From positions 1-64,000 of the forward strand of contig JAQUKQ010000002.1 of assembly GCA_028718985.1 (NCBI GenBank): a stretch of DNA of 64,000 nucleotides, given 5' to 3'. A program made the position numbers and the translations under genes. Shown in pieces: positions 14,834 through 24,600 of the stretch (its first letter is position 1; each line of letters starts with the position of its first letter). The notes under the pieces are model-generated. The model was not told where the DNA came from, did not search any database, and worked only from the letters and a program-made list of their open reading frames with translations. This stretch comes from Desulfobulbaceae bacterium (lineage in GTDB: Bacteria; Desulfobacterota; Desulfobulbia; Desulfobulbales; VMSU01).

Positions 14834-16648
14834 CTATTCGATCGTGCGTGGGTAACGCAGACTTTCAACCATTTTTTGGACAGCCATCGGCGGCTCTGGG
14901 GTCATTTTAGAGACGACATACATGATCACGAAGTTGATGACCATACCGACGGTGCCGATTCCTTCAGGAGAGATGCCCATGAACCAGTTGGCGGCTACGT
15001 TGTAGGAGGCTGGATTCATGAACTTGAAGTAAATAATGTACGCAGCGGTAAAGGCGATCCCGGAGAACATACCGGCGATGCAGCCCTCTTTAGTGGCCTT
15101 CTTCCAGAAAATACCCATAATGATAACCGGGAAGAAGGAGGATGCCGCTAAGCCGAAGGCGAAGGCGACAACCTGCGCCACGAAGCCTGGGGGATTGATT
15201 CCAAAATAGCCAGCTATAACGACGGCACCACCGGCGGCAATACGTGCCAAAATCAGCTCACCCTTTTCTGAAATGTCAGGGTTGATCATTGATTTGACAA
15301 GGTCATGAGAGATGGCGGAGGCGATCACCAAAAGGAGTCCTGCTGCAGTTGATAGGGCAGCCGCCAAGCCACCGGCACCAACTAAGGCGACAACCCAGTT
15401 AGGCAGTTTGGCGATTTCTGGGTTGGCCAAAACGACAATATCGTTATCAATATAGAGCTCATTCGTGCTCTTCTCTAAAGGTGTCTGTGGGGTGGTTACG
15501 ACATTTTCACCGTGGGGGCCTTTGACGAAATTACCCGATGCATCTTTTTCAAAATTGATCTTGCCATCAAAGGCTGCTCCCTTAGCAAACTGCATCAGTC
15601 CATCGCCATTCTTGTCTTTCCAAGCGACGAGGCCAGTCTTCTCCCAGTTCTTGAACCAACTTGGGGCTTGCGAATACTCTTTGTTGCTCAGGGTTTTGAT
15701 CAGGTTGAGGCGTGCAAAGGAGGCGACGGCAGGGGCGGTGGTGTAGAGGATGGCGATAAAGAAAAGTGCCCAGCCAGCGGAGGATCGGGCACCTTTGATG
15801 GTTGGGGTGGTGAAGAAACGGATGATGATGTGTGGAAGTCCGGCGGTACCGACCATCAGGGCAAAGGTAATGGCGAAGACGTCGATCATGGTTTTGGTGC
15901 CGCGACCGGTGTAGGCGCTAAAGCCGAGTTCCTGCTGGATGCCGTTGAGCTTGTCGAGCAGATAGCCCGGTTCCGTAACGCCTAAGATCTGCATGCCGTT
16001 GGCGCTCAGTTGGCTACCGAAGCCAAGCTGTGGGATAGGGTTACCGGTCAGCATGATGGAGATGAAGATGGCGGGGATCAGGTAAGCCATGATCAACACA
16101 CAGTACTGGGCGACCTGGGTGTAGGTGATACCCTTCATGCCGCCAAGAGTGGCGTAGAAGAACACGATAGCCATACCAATGAGAACGCCGGTGTTGATAT
16201 CGACTTCCAAAAATCGCGAGAACACGACTCCAACGCCGCGCATTTGGCCTGCGACATAGGTGAATGAGACAAAGATCGCGCAGATCAGAGCCACTAAGCG
16301 CGCAGTCTGTGAGTAGTAGCGCTCACCGACAAACATCGGCACGGTAAACTTCCCATATTTACGGAGATAGGGGGCCAAGAGCATGGCGAGCAATACATAG
16401 CCACCGGTCCATCCCATGAGGTACATGGCGCCATCACGGCCCATAAATGAGATGAGGCCTGCCATAGAAATAAAGGAGGCGGCCGACATCCAGTCGGCAC
16501 CGGTTGCCATGCCGTTGAAAATGGGGTTGATCTGTTTGGCGGCGATGTAGAAATCACCAGTCGTTTTCGCCTTGGCCCAAATCGCGATGCCGATGTAGAG
16601 GGCAAACGTGAGGCCAACGATAATCCAGGTCCATGTTAAAATATTCAT
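14834..16648 (-). CDS. Sodium:solute symporter large subunit (SSS family, ActP/VC_2705-like)
   Basis: 604 residues with about 13 predicted membrane helices. Sodium/solute symporter features include GADWMSAASFISMAGLISFMGRDGAMYLMGWTGGYVLLA, GGMKGITYTQVAQYCVL and the helix around AGGLAAALSTAAGLLLVIASAISHDLV. A hydrophilic insert of about 90 residues (roughly 320-410, KNWEKTGLVAWKDKNGDGLMQFAKG) is typical of the subgroup that pairs with a DUF4212 small subunit. These transporters take up acetate or other small carboxylates with Na+. The substrate cannot be fixed from sequence. The small-subunit gene lies 65 bases upstream on the same strand, and a strong terminator follows. Confidence 0.92.
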   Translation of the reverse strand: MNILTWTWIIVGLTFALYIGIAIWAKAKTTGDFYIAAKQINPIFNGMATGADWMSAASFISMAGLISFMGRDGAMYLMGWTGGYVLLAMLLAPYLRKYGKFTVPMFVGERYYSQTARLVALICAIFVSFTYVAGQMRGVGVVFSRFLEVDINTGVLIGMAIVFFYATLGGMKGITYTQVAQYCVLIMAYLIPAIFISIMLTGNPIPQLGFGSQLSANGMQILGVTEPGYLLDKLNGIQQELGFSAYTGRGTKTMIDVFAITFALMVGTAGLPHIIIRFFTTPTIKGARSSAGWALFFIAILYTTAPAVASFARLNLIKTLSNKEYSQAPSWFKNWEKTGLVAWKDKNGDGLMQFAKGAAFDGKINFEKDASGNFVKGPHGENVVTTPQTPLEKSTNELYIDNDIVVLANPEIAKLPNWVVALVGAGGLAAALSTAAGLLLVIASAISHDLVKSMINPDISEKGELILARIAAGGAVVIAGYFGINPPGFVAQVVAFAFGLAASSFFPVIIMGIFWKKATKEGCIAGMFSGIAFTAAYIIYFKFMNPASYNVAANWFMGISPEGIGTVGMVINFVIMYVVSKMTPEPPMAVQKMVESLRYPRTIE

Positions 16649-16713
16649 TCAATTCTCCCTATGGTCGATTATTTTTTTTAAAATTGATGTATTATTTTGC
16701 TGATGCCAAAAGT

Positions 16714-16971
16714 CTACTCTTGGACATCGTATTTGATATCCAGATTGTTCATCAATTTAACATAGACGACAATGAGGATAACGAAGGTGATTTCTGAGCC
16801 CTGATTGGCAAACCAGAAACCGAGGGGGAAGCCCATCAAGTGGATTTTATCAAGGCTGTCAGCCATGAGTATCCCAAACAGGTACGAAACGGCAAACCAG
16901 ATACCAAGTAAGATGGACACATACGTGAGGTTTTCCTTCCAGTACGCTTCAAGATTTCGATTCCCCGCCAT
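16714..16971 (-). CDS. DUF4212 sodium/substrate symporter small subunit
   Basis: 85 residues with two membrane helices (NLTYVSILLGIWFAVSYLFGIL and a second starting at GFWFANQGSEITFVILIVVYV). The N-terminal AYWKENLTYVSILL and the central FPLGFWFANQGS are the hallmarks of DUF4212. Such proteins are encoded next to SSS-family acetate-type permeases and are taken to be their small subunit. An AGGAGG-like AGGAGGCTTGTC lies before the ATG. The promoter should lie in the 374-base gap upstream (16972-17345). Confidence 0.92.
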   Translation of the reverse strand: MAGNRNLEAYWKENLTYVSILLGIWFAVSYLFGILMADSLDKIHLMGFPLGFWFANQGSEITFVILIVVYVKLMNNLDIKYDVQE

Positions 16972-17345
16972 GACAAGCCTCCTTTTTTTGAAGTAATTAT
17001 GCCAATTACACAGTAACTGGCTCTGTTTCTCAATCTAGTTGTTCATTTTTGTACAGCATCCTTGTGGCATGTCCTGTGAGGCTGTACCACAGCGTAACAC
17101 AGAGCGCCAAGTGTTAGGCGAATGATATAGCATAGTATTTTTACCCATGTCAAGCCCTTATCTGCCGGTTAGGCAAAAAAAATGTTAATACCAGAAAGGG
17201 CGCAATTTAACTATGACAGAAAATCAATGCTGTTACGTGTTGTGGAGAGTACCAGCGACTGTCAATTTGCACAATTTGTACGACGTTGAAGTATATTTGG
17301 TGATGACAAAGGGTGAAAAGGAACTGGTAAGTTTACCCTATATGG
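16972..17345. other. Non-coding gap upstream of the symporter operon
   Basis: This 374-base stretch between the exonuclease stop and the DUF4212 start holds no supported gene. It is comparatively A/T-rich and should contain the promoter of the symporter pair; I could not settle on specific -35 and -10 boxes. The long gap suggests that the symporter pair is transcribed apart from the DUF294 and exonuclease genes upstream. Confidence 0.5.
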
Positions 17346-18083
17346 TCAATAGGGCCACCAGATCATACTTCTATTGCGGCCAGCCACCAGGTATTCTTGC
17401 ATGGTTTGTAGTCCTTGCTGACTCATTTTCTTGATCAGGTAGAGGAAGAGATAGGCGGTCTGCATCGAGTCCTGCAGGGCATTATGTTCCATGAAGGAGG
17501 GGAGTCCGAACTCGGCACTCAGCGCCGTCAAGGTATAGGCGTCATGTCGGTTGATGATGTCGGATGCGTGGTCGTTTTTATAGTTTTTGTGGGCCATTGC
17601 CAGACACATGGTGTCGAAATAGGGTGTTTGCAGGACGCCACCCAGCAATTTTTTTGTGGCGCGATTGATGAAATCAAGGTCCAGCCGGACGTAATGTCCC
17701 ACCAGAAAGGCATCGCCGCAAAAGTGAAGAAATCTTGGCAGGACGTCGGCCATGGGTGATGCACAACGAAGTTCCTGCGGGGTTAAGCGGTGCACTAACG
17801 TACTCTTCGTGTGGAATCGTTCGTCTGGACGGATCAAGGCGTAAAAAGTTTCGCCGCACAGGATTTGCAAATTTTTGATCCGCACCGCGCCGATGGCGAC
17901 GATTTCGTCCTGCTTGCGGTTAAAGCCGGTCAGTTCGGTGTCAAGAACCACAAACTCCTGTTCGCTGAGCAGTTGTGGATACTTGGCACCAGGTGGGAAC
18001 AGATTGTTGTTGTGGATAATCAGCGGGTGTGCTGGTGGCCTGAGTGGCCTGGTGATTTTTTGGAAGAGATGGGTGATCTGCAT
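17346..18083 (-). CDS. DnaQ-like 3'-5' exonuclease family protein
   Basis: 245 residues. The DEDD-type exonuclease motifs are present: FVVLDTELTGFN (ExoI, with D and E), HYVRLDLDFINRA (ExoII) and a C-terminal HNALQDSMQTAYLFLYL (ExoIII, H..D). The family removes nucleotides from 3' ends of DNA or RNA, as in the epsilon subunit of DNA polymerase III. Here the gene is part of the conserved cluster with a DUF294/CBS protein and a DUF4212-SSS symporter, where a similar exonuclease is often found; its role there is unknown. It starts 18 bases after the DUF294 gene, so the two are probably co-translated. The start has no obvious strong ribosome binding site. Confidence 0.9.
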   Translation of the reverse strand: MQITHLFQKITRPLRPPAHPLIIHNNNLFPPGAKYPQLLSEQEFVVLDTELTGFNRKQDEIVAIGAVRIKNLQILCGETFYALIRPDERFHTKSTLVHRLTPQELRCASPMADVLPRFLHFCGDAFLVGHYVRLDLDFINRATKKLLGGVLQTPYFDTMCLAMAHKNYKNDHASDIINRHDAYTLTALSAEFGLPSFMEHNALQDSMQTAYLFLYLIKKMSQQGLQTMQEYLVAGRNRSMIWWPY

Positions 18084-18101
18084 GATAGAAAGACGAAAGA
18101 G

Positions 18102-20027
18102 TTACTCCCGTATTTGAAAGGTCATCCTGATAGAATCCTGCAGTCTGTTGATGACAGCAAAGGCCTCTTTTAAAGTTTGCCGTTCCAGATCGGAGAGATC
18201 TCCAGGGTTAATATAGTTGTCTGGCTGTTTGCCATCTTCCAGCATCTGCAGTTGATGGACCAGGCGTAGCTGCATCAGAAACTCATAGGCCTCAATGATT
18301 TCAGCGTACATGCCTTGGGGAAGGTACTGTCCTTCGCTGAGTATCCGCAAACGATCGAGGGTGTTGGTCTCGTTGACCCCGTGCTTCAGCGCCATCAGAC
18401 GGGCAAAATCGACAAAGAATACCATGGCTTTGCGCTTCAAGTCGAAGGTGTTTTTGTGCTCGCCGTTTTTTTCGACAATAAAATTTTTGAAAAAAGACAA
18501 CGGGGGCTTTGATGACAGGCAATTACGAGCCAGATGGAGCAGGAAGATGTCTTCCTGCTGGGCGATGCCGGTAAGCAGCTGACGCAACCTTTCCGCTAGG
18601 GAGGAGTTGCCAAAGCCGGGTCTGAAGTCGAAAAAAATGGTGGAATGGAGGATCTCCTGTGGTTCTGGGACGCCGCACCACCTCTTGAAATAGTGTTCCC
18701 ACGTTGATAATGGCTGTCGCCATTTCGGGTTGGTGGCCATGATCTCACCAGGGCATAAGGGATAGCCGCACTGCACCAGGTGGTCGATGGCGGTTCGGGC
18801 AAAGGCCTTGAAATAGTCCTCGGCCAGGGCCATCACCTTGGGATTTTCACTGTCCTGATAGAGGATAGCGTTATCCTGATCGGTTTTGAAGGTCTGCTCA
18901 CGGCGTCCTTCGCTGCCCATCGACAACCAGCAGAACGGCAAGGGCGGTTCGCCCATCTCTTTGACCATAAGCGACAGCAGGCGGTCGAGAATGTGATCGT
19001 TTAGCACGGTGATCATGCGGGTGATATTGTTGGCCTTGGCACCTTCCTCGATCAGGGTGCGGATGACGAATGGCACCTTCTGCGCCAGGGGGTAGAGATC
19101 TTCAATCCGACGCTGGGCTACGATCTCACGGAAGAGGTAGAGCGGGGAGGTGCCTTGTTCAACCATGATGTCGTGGGTGGTGATCATCTTGAGTATCTGG
19201 CCATTTTTCTCGATGGCCAAGTGGTGAACCTTCTCCTTCATCATCTTCAGCAGGGCGTCAAAGGCCATCGCTTGGCTTGAGATGGTCTGCACCGGTGAGG
19301 CCATGATTTCGGAGGCGAGAGTTGCAAAGTCAAGGCCCTTGGCAACCACCTTGGTGCGTAAATCTTTGTCGGTGATGATGCCGACAATGGTATCGGTTTC
19401 ATCTTTGAGCAACAGGGAGCCGATGAAGTTTTCACTCATGATTTGCGCCACATCTTTGACTGTGGCGTTGGTCGGTGCGGTATAGAGCTTGCCTTTGGCG
19501 ATTTCCTCAACTGGCGCGCTGAACAGGTAGAGCGCACCATCGGTGCGGGGGGCTATTTTATGCTGTCGCAACTCGGCGTAAACCCCTTTGACCAGCTTAG
19601 CCGACATGGTTCGCAGAAAATATTGCGAGACCTCGGCGTTTTGTGCTAAAAGCGCCTGGAAATCTTTTTTGCCGATCAAAAAGCAGAAGGAGTCCTCAAC
19701 CGTTTCGACATTCAGATTAGCCTTGGTCTCCTGGATGATTGGTAAGGCACCGAAATATTCGCCCTCGCCACGGTAATCATTGAGTGTTAGTTCTCCTTGC
19801 TCGTTTTTGAGATAGCTTTTTACCCCACCTTTTTGGATAAGGTACAGAAAGTTGACCGTGGTGAGACCTTGGTTGAAGATCATGGTCCCTTTCGGGAAAA
19901 AATCAATCACACATTTTTTTGCTAAGCGATGGAGTTCATCGGGAGAGAGGCGGTTAAAAGGCAGAGTGTTGGAGAGAAAACTGACAACGTTTTCGACAGG
20001 AATGAAGTTTTGTTCGTTTTCAGCCAT
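18102..20027 (-). CDS. DUF294 nucleotidyltransferase-like protein with cyclic-nucleotide-binding and CBS domains
   Basis: 641 residues from the ATG at 20027 (MAENEQNFIPVENVVSFLSN). Longer starts at 20033 and 20123 exist, but the extra residues are not family-like. Domains in order: cyclic-nucleotide-binding fold (~15-130, FFPKGTMIFNQG, NDYRGEGEYFGALPII); two CBS domains (~155-280, ATVKDVAQIMSENFIGSLLLKDETDTIVGIITDKDLRTKV and MASPVQTISSQAMAFDALLKMM); and the DUF294 nucleotidyltransferase-like domain with GSEGRREQTFKTDQDNAILYQD, whose GSxxRxEqt...D.D matches the GlnD-type active site, plus a C-terminal helical DUF294_C region. Such proteins resemble regulators that sense adenylates and are linked to acetate/SSS transporters. 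The exonuclease and symporter genes follow on the same strand. The actual nucleotidyl target is unknown. Confidence 0.88.
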   Translation of the reverse strand: MAENEQNFIPVENVVSFLSNTLPFNRLSPDELHRLAKKCVIDFFPKGTMIFNQGLTTVNFLYLIQKGGVKSYLKNEQGELTLNDYRGEGEYFGALPIIQETKANLNVETVEDSFCFLIGKKDFQALLAQNAEVSQYFLRTMSAKLVKGVYAELRQHKIAPRTDGALYLFSAPVEEIAKGKLYTAPTNATVKDVAQIMSENFIGSLLLKDETDTIVGIITDKDLRTKVVAKGLDFATLASEIMASPVQTISSQAMAFDALLKMMKEKVHHLAIEKNGQILKMITTHDIMVEQGTSPLYLFREIVAQRRIEDLYPLAQKVPFVIRTLIEEGAKANNITRMITVLNDHILDRLLSLMVKEMGEPPLPFCWLSMGSEGRREQTFKTDQDNAILYQDSENPKVMALAEDYFKAFARTAIDHLVQCGYPLCPGEIMATNPKWRQPLSTWEHYFKRWCGVPEPQEILHSTIFFDFRPGFGNSSLAERLRQLLTGIAQQEDIFLLHLARNCLSSKPPLSFFKNFIVEKNGEHKNTFDLKRKAMVFFVDFARLMALKHGVNETNTLDRLRILSEGQYLPQGMYAEIIEAYEFLMQLRLVHQLQMLEDGKQPDNYINPGDLSDLERQTLKEAFAVINRLQDSIRMTFQIRE

Positions 20028-20367
20028 GGGCATCACAGTGGTTGGAGGGATGTGTCTTGCGCCGACAAAAGATGGCCCTTCTGGCGGAGTGCTCCACGTC
20101 GTTAAGCCGCGCAGCACAATCAATCGGCACTGGTAAAAAAGGCGGATCGCTCATAGGTAATAACCCTAGTGTGAAATTTAGGACTTTGCAATCGTAAAGT
20201 TCCACGGCGGACACTTCGACTCTATCAAGCAGATCTTCTTATTTTACCCTTCCGGTTTTGTTGAATCTGTACTAGAAGAGATGCCATATGCGCATTGTGC
20301 GCAGAGTCTCAATCCCGATAATCACCACGATGAACATGAATCGGTTTGTCAAGCATGGATACATATT

Positions 20368-21630
20368 ATGGATAAATTAGTAATTGAAGGCGGAAGGCCG
20401 CTTTTTGGAGAGATCTCGATCAGTGGAGCAAAAAATGCGGCCTTGCCGTTAATCGCGGCGACGCTTCTTGCCCCTGGTTTACATACCTTACGCAATGTCC
20501 CCAACCTGCGTGATACAAGGACGATTAGCCGACTTCTTGAATCTTTCGGGGCCTGCGTAACCTCTGCCGCTGACGGCGTTATGACTGTTAATGCCGATAA
20601 CATCACCAACCTTGAGGCCTCCTATGAACTGGTCAAGACTATGCGGGCTTCTGTTTTGGTACTTGGACCGCTCTTGGCTCGTTTTGGTCGGGCGCGGGTA
20701 TCGCTGCCTGGGGGGTGTGCCATTGGGGCGCGGCCCATTGATTTTCATCTGCAGGCGCTTCAGAAAATGGGGGTGCGCCTCGAACTGGCTGCGGGCTATG
20801 TTGATGCCGTTGTTGATGGCACCTTGCAGGGAGCGCCAATTTTTTTCGATATTCCATCAGTGACAGGTACCGAAAACATCCTGATGGCCGCGGTTTTAGC
20901 CAAAGGAACTACGATTATTAAAAATGCTGCCCGCGAGCCGGAAGTCGGTAATTTGGTTGAAATGCTGCAAGCAATGGGTGCCGATATCGAAGGTAAAGAC
21001 AGCGATCTTTTGACCGTGCGTGGCGTGTCCAGACTGAAAGCGGTTGATAGTAGTGTCATTCCCGACCGCATTGAGACCGGCACCTATCTGATCGCTGTCG
21101 GTGCTGCCGGTGGCGATGTAACTGTGAATAATTGTCGACCAAATCATCTGCCCTCGCTGCTGCATAAGTTGCGAAGCGCGGGGTTGACCATCGAGGAAGG
21201 TGATACGAGCATCAGGGTTGTTCGGAATGGCCCCTTGAAAAGCGTCGATGTGCAGACCCGGCCCTATCCGGGCTTTCCTACTGACCTGCAGGCTCAGATT
21301 ATGGCCCTGATGGCGATGACAGATGGTGGGTTGTCGGTCATTCACGAAACCATTTTTGAAAATCGTTTCATGCATGTGGCGGAATTACTGCGTTTGGGTG
21401 CCAATATTCGAGTTGATGGTCGGAGCGCAATCGTTAAGGGTACGGGCGGGTTTACCGGCGCAAAGGTTATGGCTACTGACCTGCGGGCCAGCGCCTCGTT
21501 GGTGATTGCAGCCCTGGCGGCAAAGGGTGTTACGGAAATTTCGCGTATCTATCATTTGGAGCGGGGCTATGATAATCTTGCCGGCAAATTACGGGCTATC
21601 GGGGCGCGTGTTCAGCAGATGCCTGAGTAA
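20368..21630 (+). CDS. murA: UDP-N-acetylglucosamine 1-carboxyvinyltransferase
   Basis: 420 residues from the ATG at 20368 ([27 protein letters not shown]), which matches the family start; an upstream in-frame ATG at 20281 adds 29 unlikely residues. MurA transfers enolpyruvate from PEP to UDP-GlcNAc, the first committed step of peptidoglycan synthesis, in the cytoplasm. Cys117 in [12 protein letters not shown] is the PEP-binding and fosfomycin-target cysteine, and Lys22-Asn23 (SGAKNAALP) is the conserved substrate-binding pair. [13 protein letters not shown] and the C-terminal [18 protein letters not shown] are also typical. The length is normal. The gene is divergent from the DUF294 gene and convergent with a giant AsmA-like gene, so it stands alone. 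Confidence 0.97.
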   Translation: MDKLVIEGGRPLFGEISISGAKNAALPLIAATLLAPGLHTLRNVPNLRDTRTISRLLESFGACVTSAADGVMTVNADNITNLEASYELVKTMRASVLVLGPLLARFGRARVSLPGGCAIGARPIDFHLQALQKMGVRLELAAGYVDAVVDGTLQGAPIFFDIPSVTGTENILMAAVLAKGTTIIKNAAREPEVGNLVEMLQAMGADIEGKDSDLLTVRGVSRLKAVDSSVIPDRIETGTYLIAVGAAGGDVTVNNCRPNHLPSLLHKLRSAGLTIEEGDTSIRVVRNGPLKSVDVQTRPYPGFPTDLQAQIMALMAMTDGGLSVIHETIFENRFMHVAELLRLGANIRVDGRSAIVKGTGGFTGAKVMATDLRASASLVIAALAAKGVTEISRIYHLERGYDNLAGKLRAIGARVQQMPE

Positions 21631-21640
21631 ATTCGGTCAA

Positions 21641-24600
21641 TTAAGGACTCTCTTCCGCTGGCTGGAAGATACGGAACGGTAAGGTCAGGGTGTCGGTAAA
21701 CAGGTCAAGAATTGCGCTGCCGATAGCGCGTGGCGCAAGGGCGGTGACTTCTGGCGATTTGATATTGCCGGTCACCGAGACCGGGAAGGTGAGGATTGAC
21801 TCTTTGGGGCCAGCCAAGGCTGTGCCAATCAGCGGCAGGTTTTTGACGAACCAGTCCAGGCTTTTGAAGGGGGCGATGAAGAAGGTGAGATCGGAGTCCA
21901 TATCGGTTAAGTCGATTGTGCCTCGGCCGCTTAGGTTAACTCCCTTGCCTTTGATGACGGTTCGGTCAAGGGTGAGGACGTTGTCGTTGACGTGGGCCTT
22001 GATGCTCAGGTCGTTATAGAAAAGCCCCTCGTTTTCCATATTGGGCAAGTCATGCCAGGTCGTTAAGTAATCGGTAAAATTGACGGCGGTAAATATCTTT
22101 GAGAGCAGCATCATACGTCTGATCAGGCCCTCTGAAGATACCAGTGTGACATTGCCTTGCCGCCACTTCTTGGCTTGACCCACAAGTTGACCTTCAACAG
22201 AAAACGGGCCGATAATAAGGCTCTGCTTGATCCCCAGGCAGGAGAGCGTCTTCTCAAATGATAGTGGCGTCTTGCCGCTGGTGAAGGAAATTGAGTTCTC
22301 CTTGTTCTCATTGCCGAAATGCCATGTTCCTTGGTTATCAATGCCACAAACGGTGCTCTTGTCAATTTGCAAGGCAATGCCCGCTGGGGTGAAGTCCATC
22401 CGACCACGAAACGGCGTTGAGGTGAAGGTGTGGCTCTCTAGCTCGTCAGGTCGAATGCTCTTCTCCCCGTCCCCCGCAGGCGGCGCGTCTTTTACCACTT
22501 TTTTCTGTTGGATATAATCAAAGCTGGCGATGTCGAATTTAATTGTCCCTTGTAAGGAGTTGTGGGCAGACTTCACTCCGGTGGAGGTCGATTTTCTCAT
22601 ATTGAAGAGATCGAAGGGTTTTTTGATCGATCTCCAGGAGAGCTGAGGGGCCTTGACCTGCAGATCAAGGGTGTGGGTATCCTGTTTTGCCAAGATGCGG
22701 CCTGTCATTGCTACTGGGATCCCCGAAACGGCAACATCGGCTTGTTTAATGTCGATCGTGTCTTGATTTGCCTGGAGGTGCAGGGTGTCAATTGTCAGGT
22801 CAGGTGTAGGACTCTCTGGCAGGAAGCGGAGATCTTGGGCAATGAGTGAACCGTTGTACGTCGTGTTGTTTTGCTCGCTAAGGCGGCTGAAGGCCCCAGT
22901 GAGACGCCCGCTTTGCAGGAAAGACTGATTAAAAAGGGCGTCGATCGTTGCGCTGCTGACCTCTCCCTGCCAGGTCAGCAGGTCCCGTTTTTCCAGGGTT
23001 GGCCATGTTTGGTGGCTCAGTATCCCCTGTGTCTTGCCGTTAACGAGGGTAACGGTGTCGATAGAGTGATTGCTTTGCCTGTCTCGCAGGAATTGCGCCT
23101 TGATACCGTTCTCTTGAGGTAAGGCAATGATCGTGCCGCTGCTCAGGAAGGGCTCATTGGTAGCACCCTGATTCTTGAGGATGCAATTTTCTACCCGAAA
23201 GGGGTGCTTTAGGCTGCTAAGCAAGGGAAAGCGTTTTTGCTCTGTGAGCCATTCTAACAGACGGTCTCCGATCTCGCCATTTATCTCCAACTCACCATGG
23301 AATTGCTTGAAAAGTCTATGGGTATGGTGTCCAGAGAGAAAAAGTTCTTGGTCAAACAGAGAGAAAATACCGTTAAAGTTGATGCGTTCCTGGTCAACTT
23401 CGGCCTCTATGTTTTTGCTCGACAGGGTAAGCATTCCAGGTCGAGTCAGTTGCAAGTCGCTACAGGTAAGAGTGCTTTGGAATTTCCATTGATCGGGTTT
23501 TTGCAGGAGACCGGAGAAGCTGCTCTTTCTGAGTTTTGCCTGACCCGCTAGGTCGTCAAAGCGACCACGAGCGAAATCGTTAAAAACGATGGTGCCCTTG
23601 TTGGTTCGCAGGCTTCCCTCACCGAAAAAACTTTTCAGGTCCAGGTCGGCATCGAGAGAACTGATTGTGATGTTAAAGCCTTTTTGCCAAGAGACCCTGC
23701 CGGTTGAATTGTCGATGCGCTGCTTGCCGATGCGACCCCGCACCTTATTCCAGACAACCTGTTCTGCCGTGTCGCCTAGACCTTGCGGACCATGAGAGAT
23801 TTGCAACTCACCCTCGCTGATGGTGAAGGGCCAGGGCATGCGGTCATAGGTGCCACTGGCGAGCATTTTTTTGACTTCGACCTCGGTTTTGATGTGATGC
23901 AGGTCATCTCCCAAGCGTAAATGCCCTTGCGCTTGCCCTTTGATTTGCTTGAACCTGGCCAACTCATTGTGAAATTTTGTGGAGGGGATGATCTGCGAGA
24001 GAACAGTGTGCAAATTTTCGAGATCAGCGTCGAGATCAAGTTCCAAATGAAAGTCGTGTTTGTCTTTTGCAAGATTAACCAGGAGACTGCCGTTGGTTCC
24101 TTGTGTTTTATCAATGGTGGCGTGCAGATTCTCGCCGCGAAGTACATCGTCAACAATACTGATCGGGCCGCTTGCCCGATCGATGGAAAGATTGAGCGTG
24201 GGGATGGTGATGGGAACATCCTTGGCGTCGGCCCAGATCTGCATCTTGCCCAGATGTTGAAGATCAGTACCTGACCCTTGGAAGGTAAAACGGGCCGAAG
24301 TAGCACTGCCACCCAGGACAATGGCGCAGACTTGTTGGGCGGCGTGATTGTCACTGAAGTTTGCGAGTATTGATTGGCGGATAGCGGCAAGATCAAGATC
24401 TGTCCCATTGAGATCGATGATCCATTCAGGGGTGGAGGTGGTGTTCTTTTTTTGTAGGTGCCGAACAAGATGACCTTGCAGTCGAAGTCTTGGCTCCTGG
24501 AGCGAGAGCCCCGTAAGGTCTAAGGAGAAATTGTCTTCGTGACGGCTCAGGGAGAGGTTGTCGATATTTGAAATGTGAAACGTTTGCTCCAACCATTTGA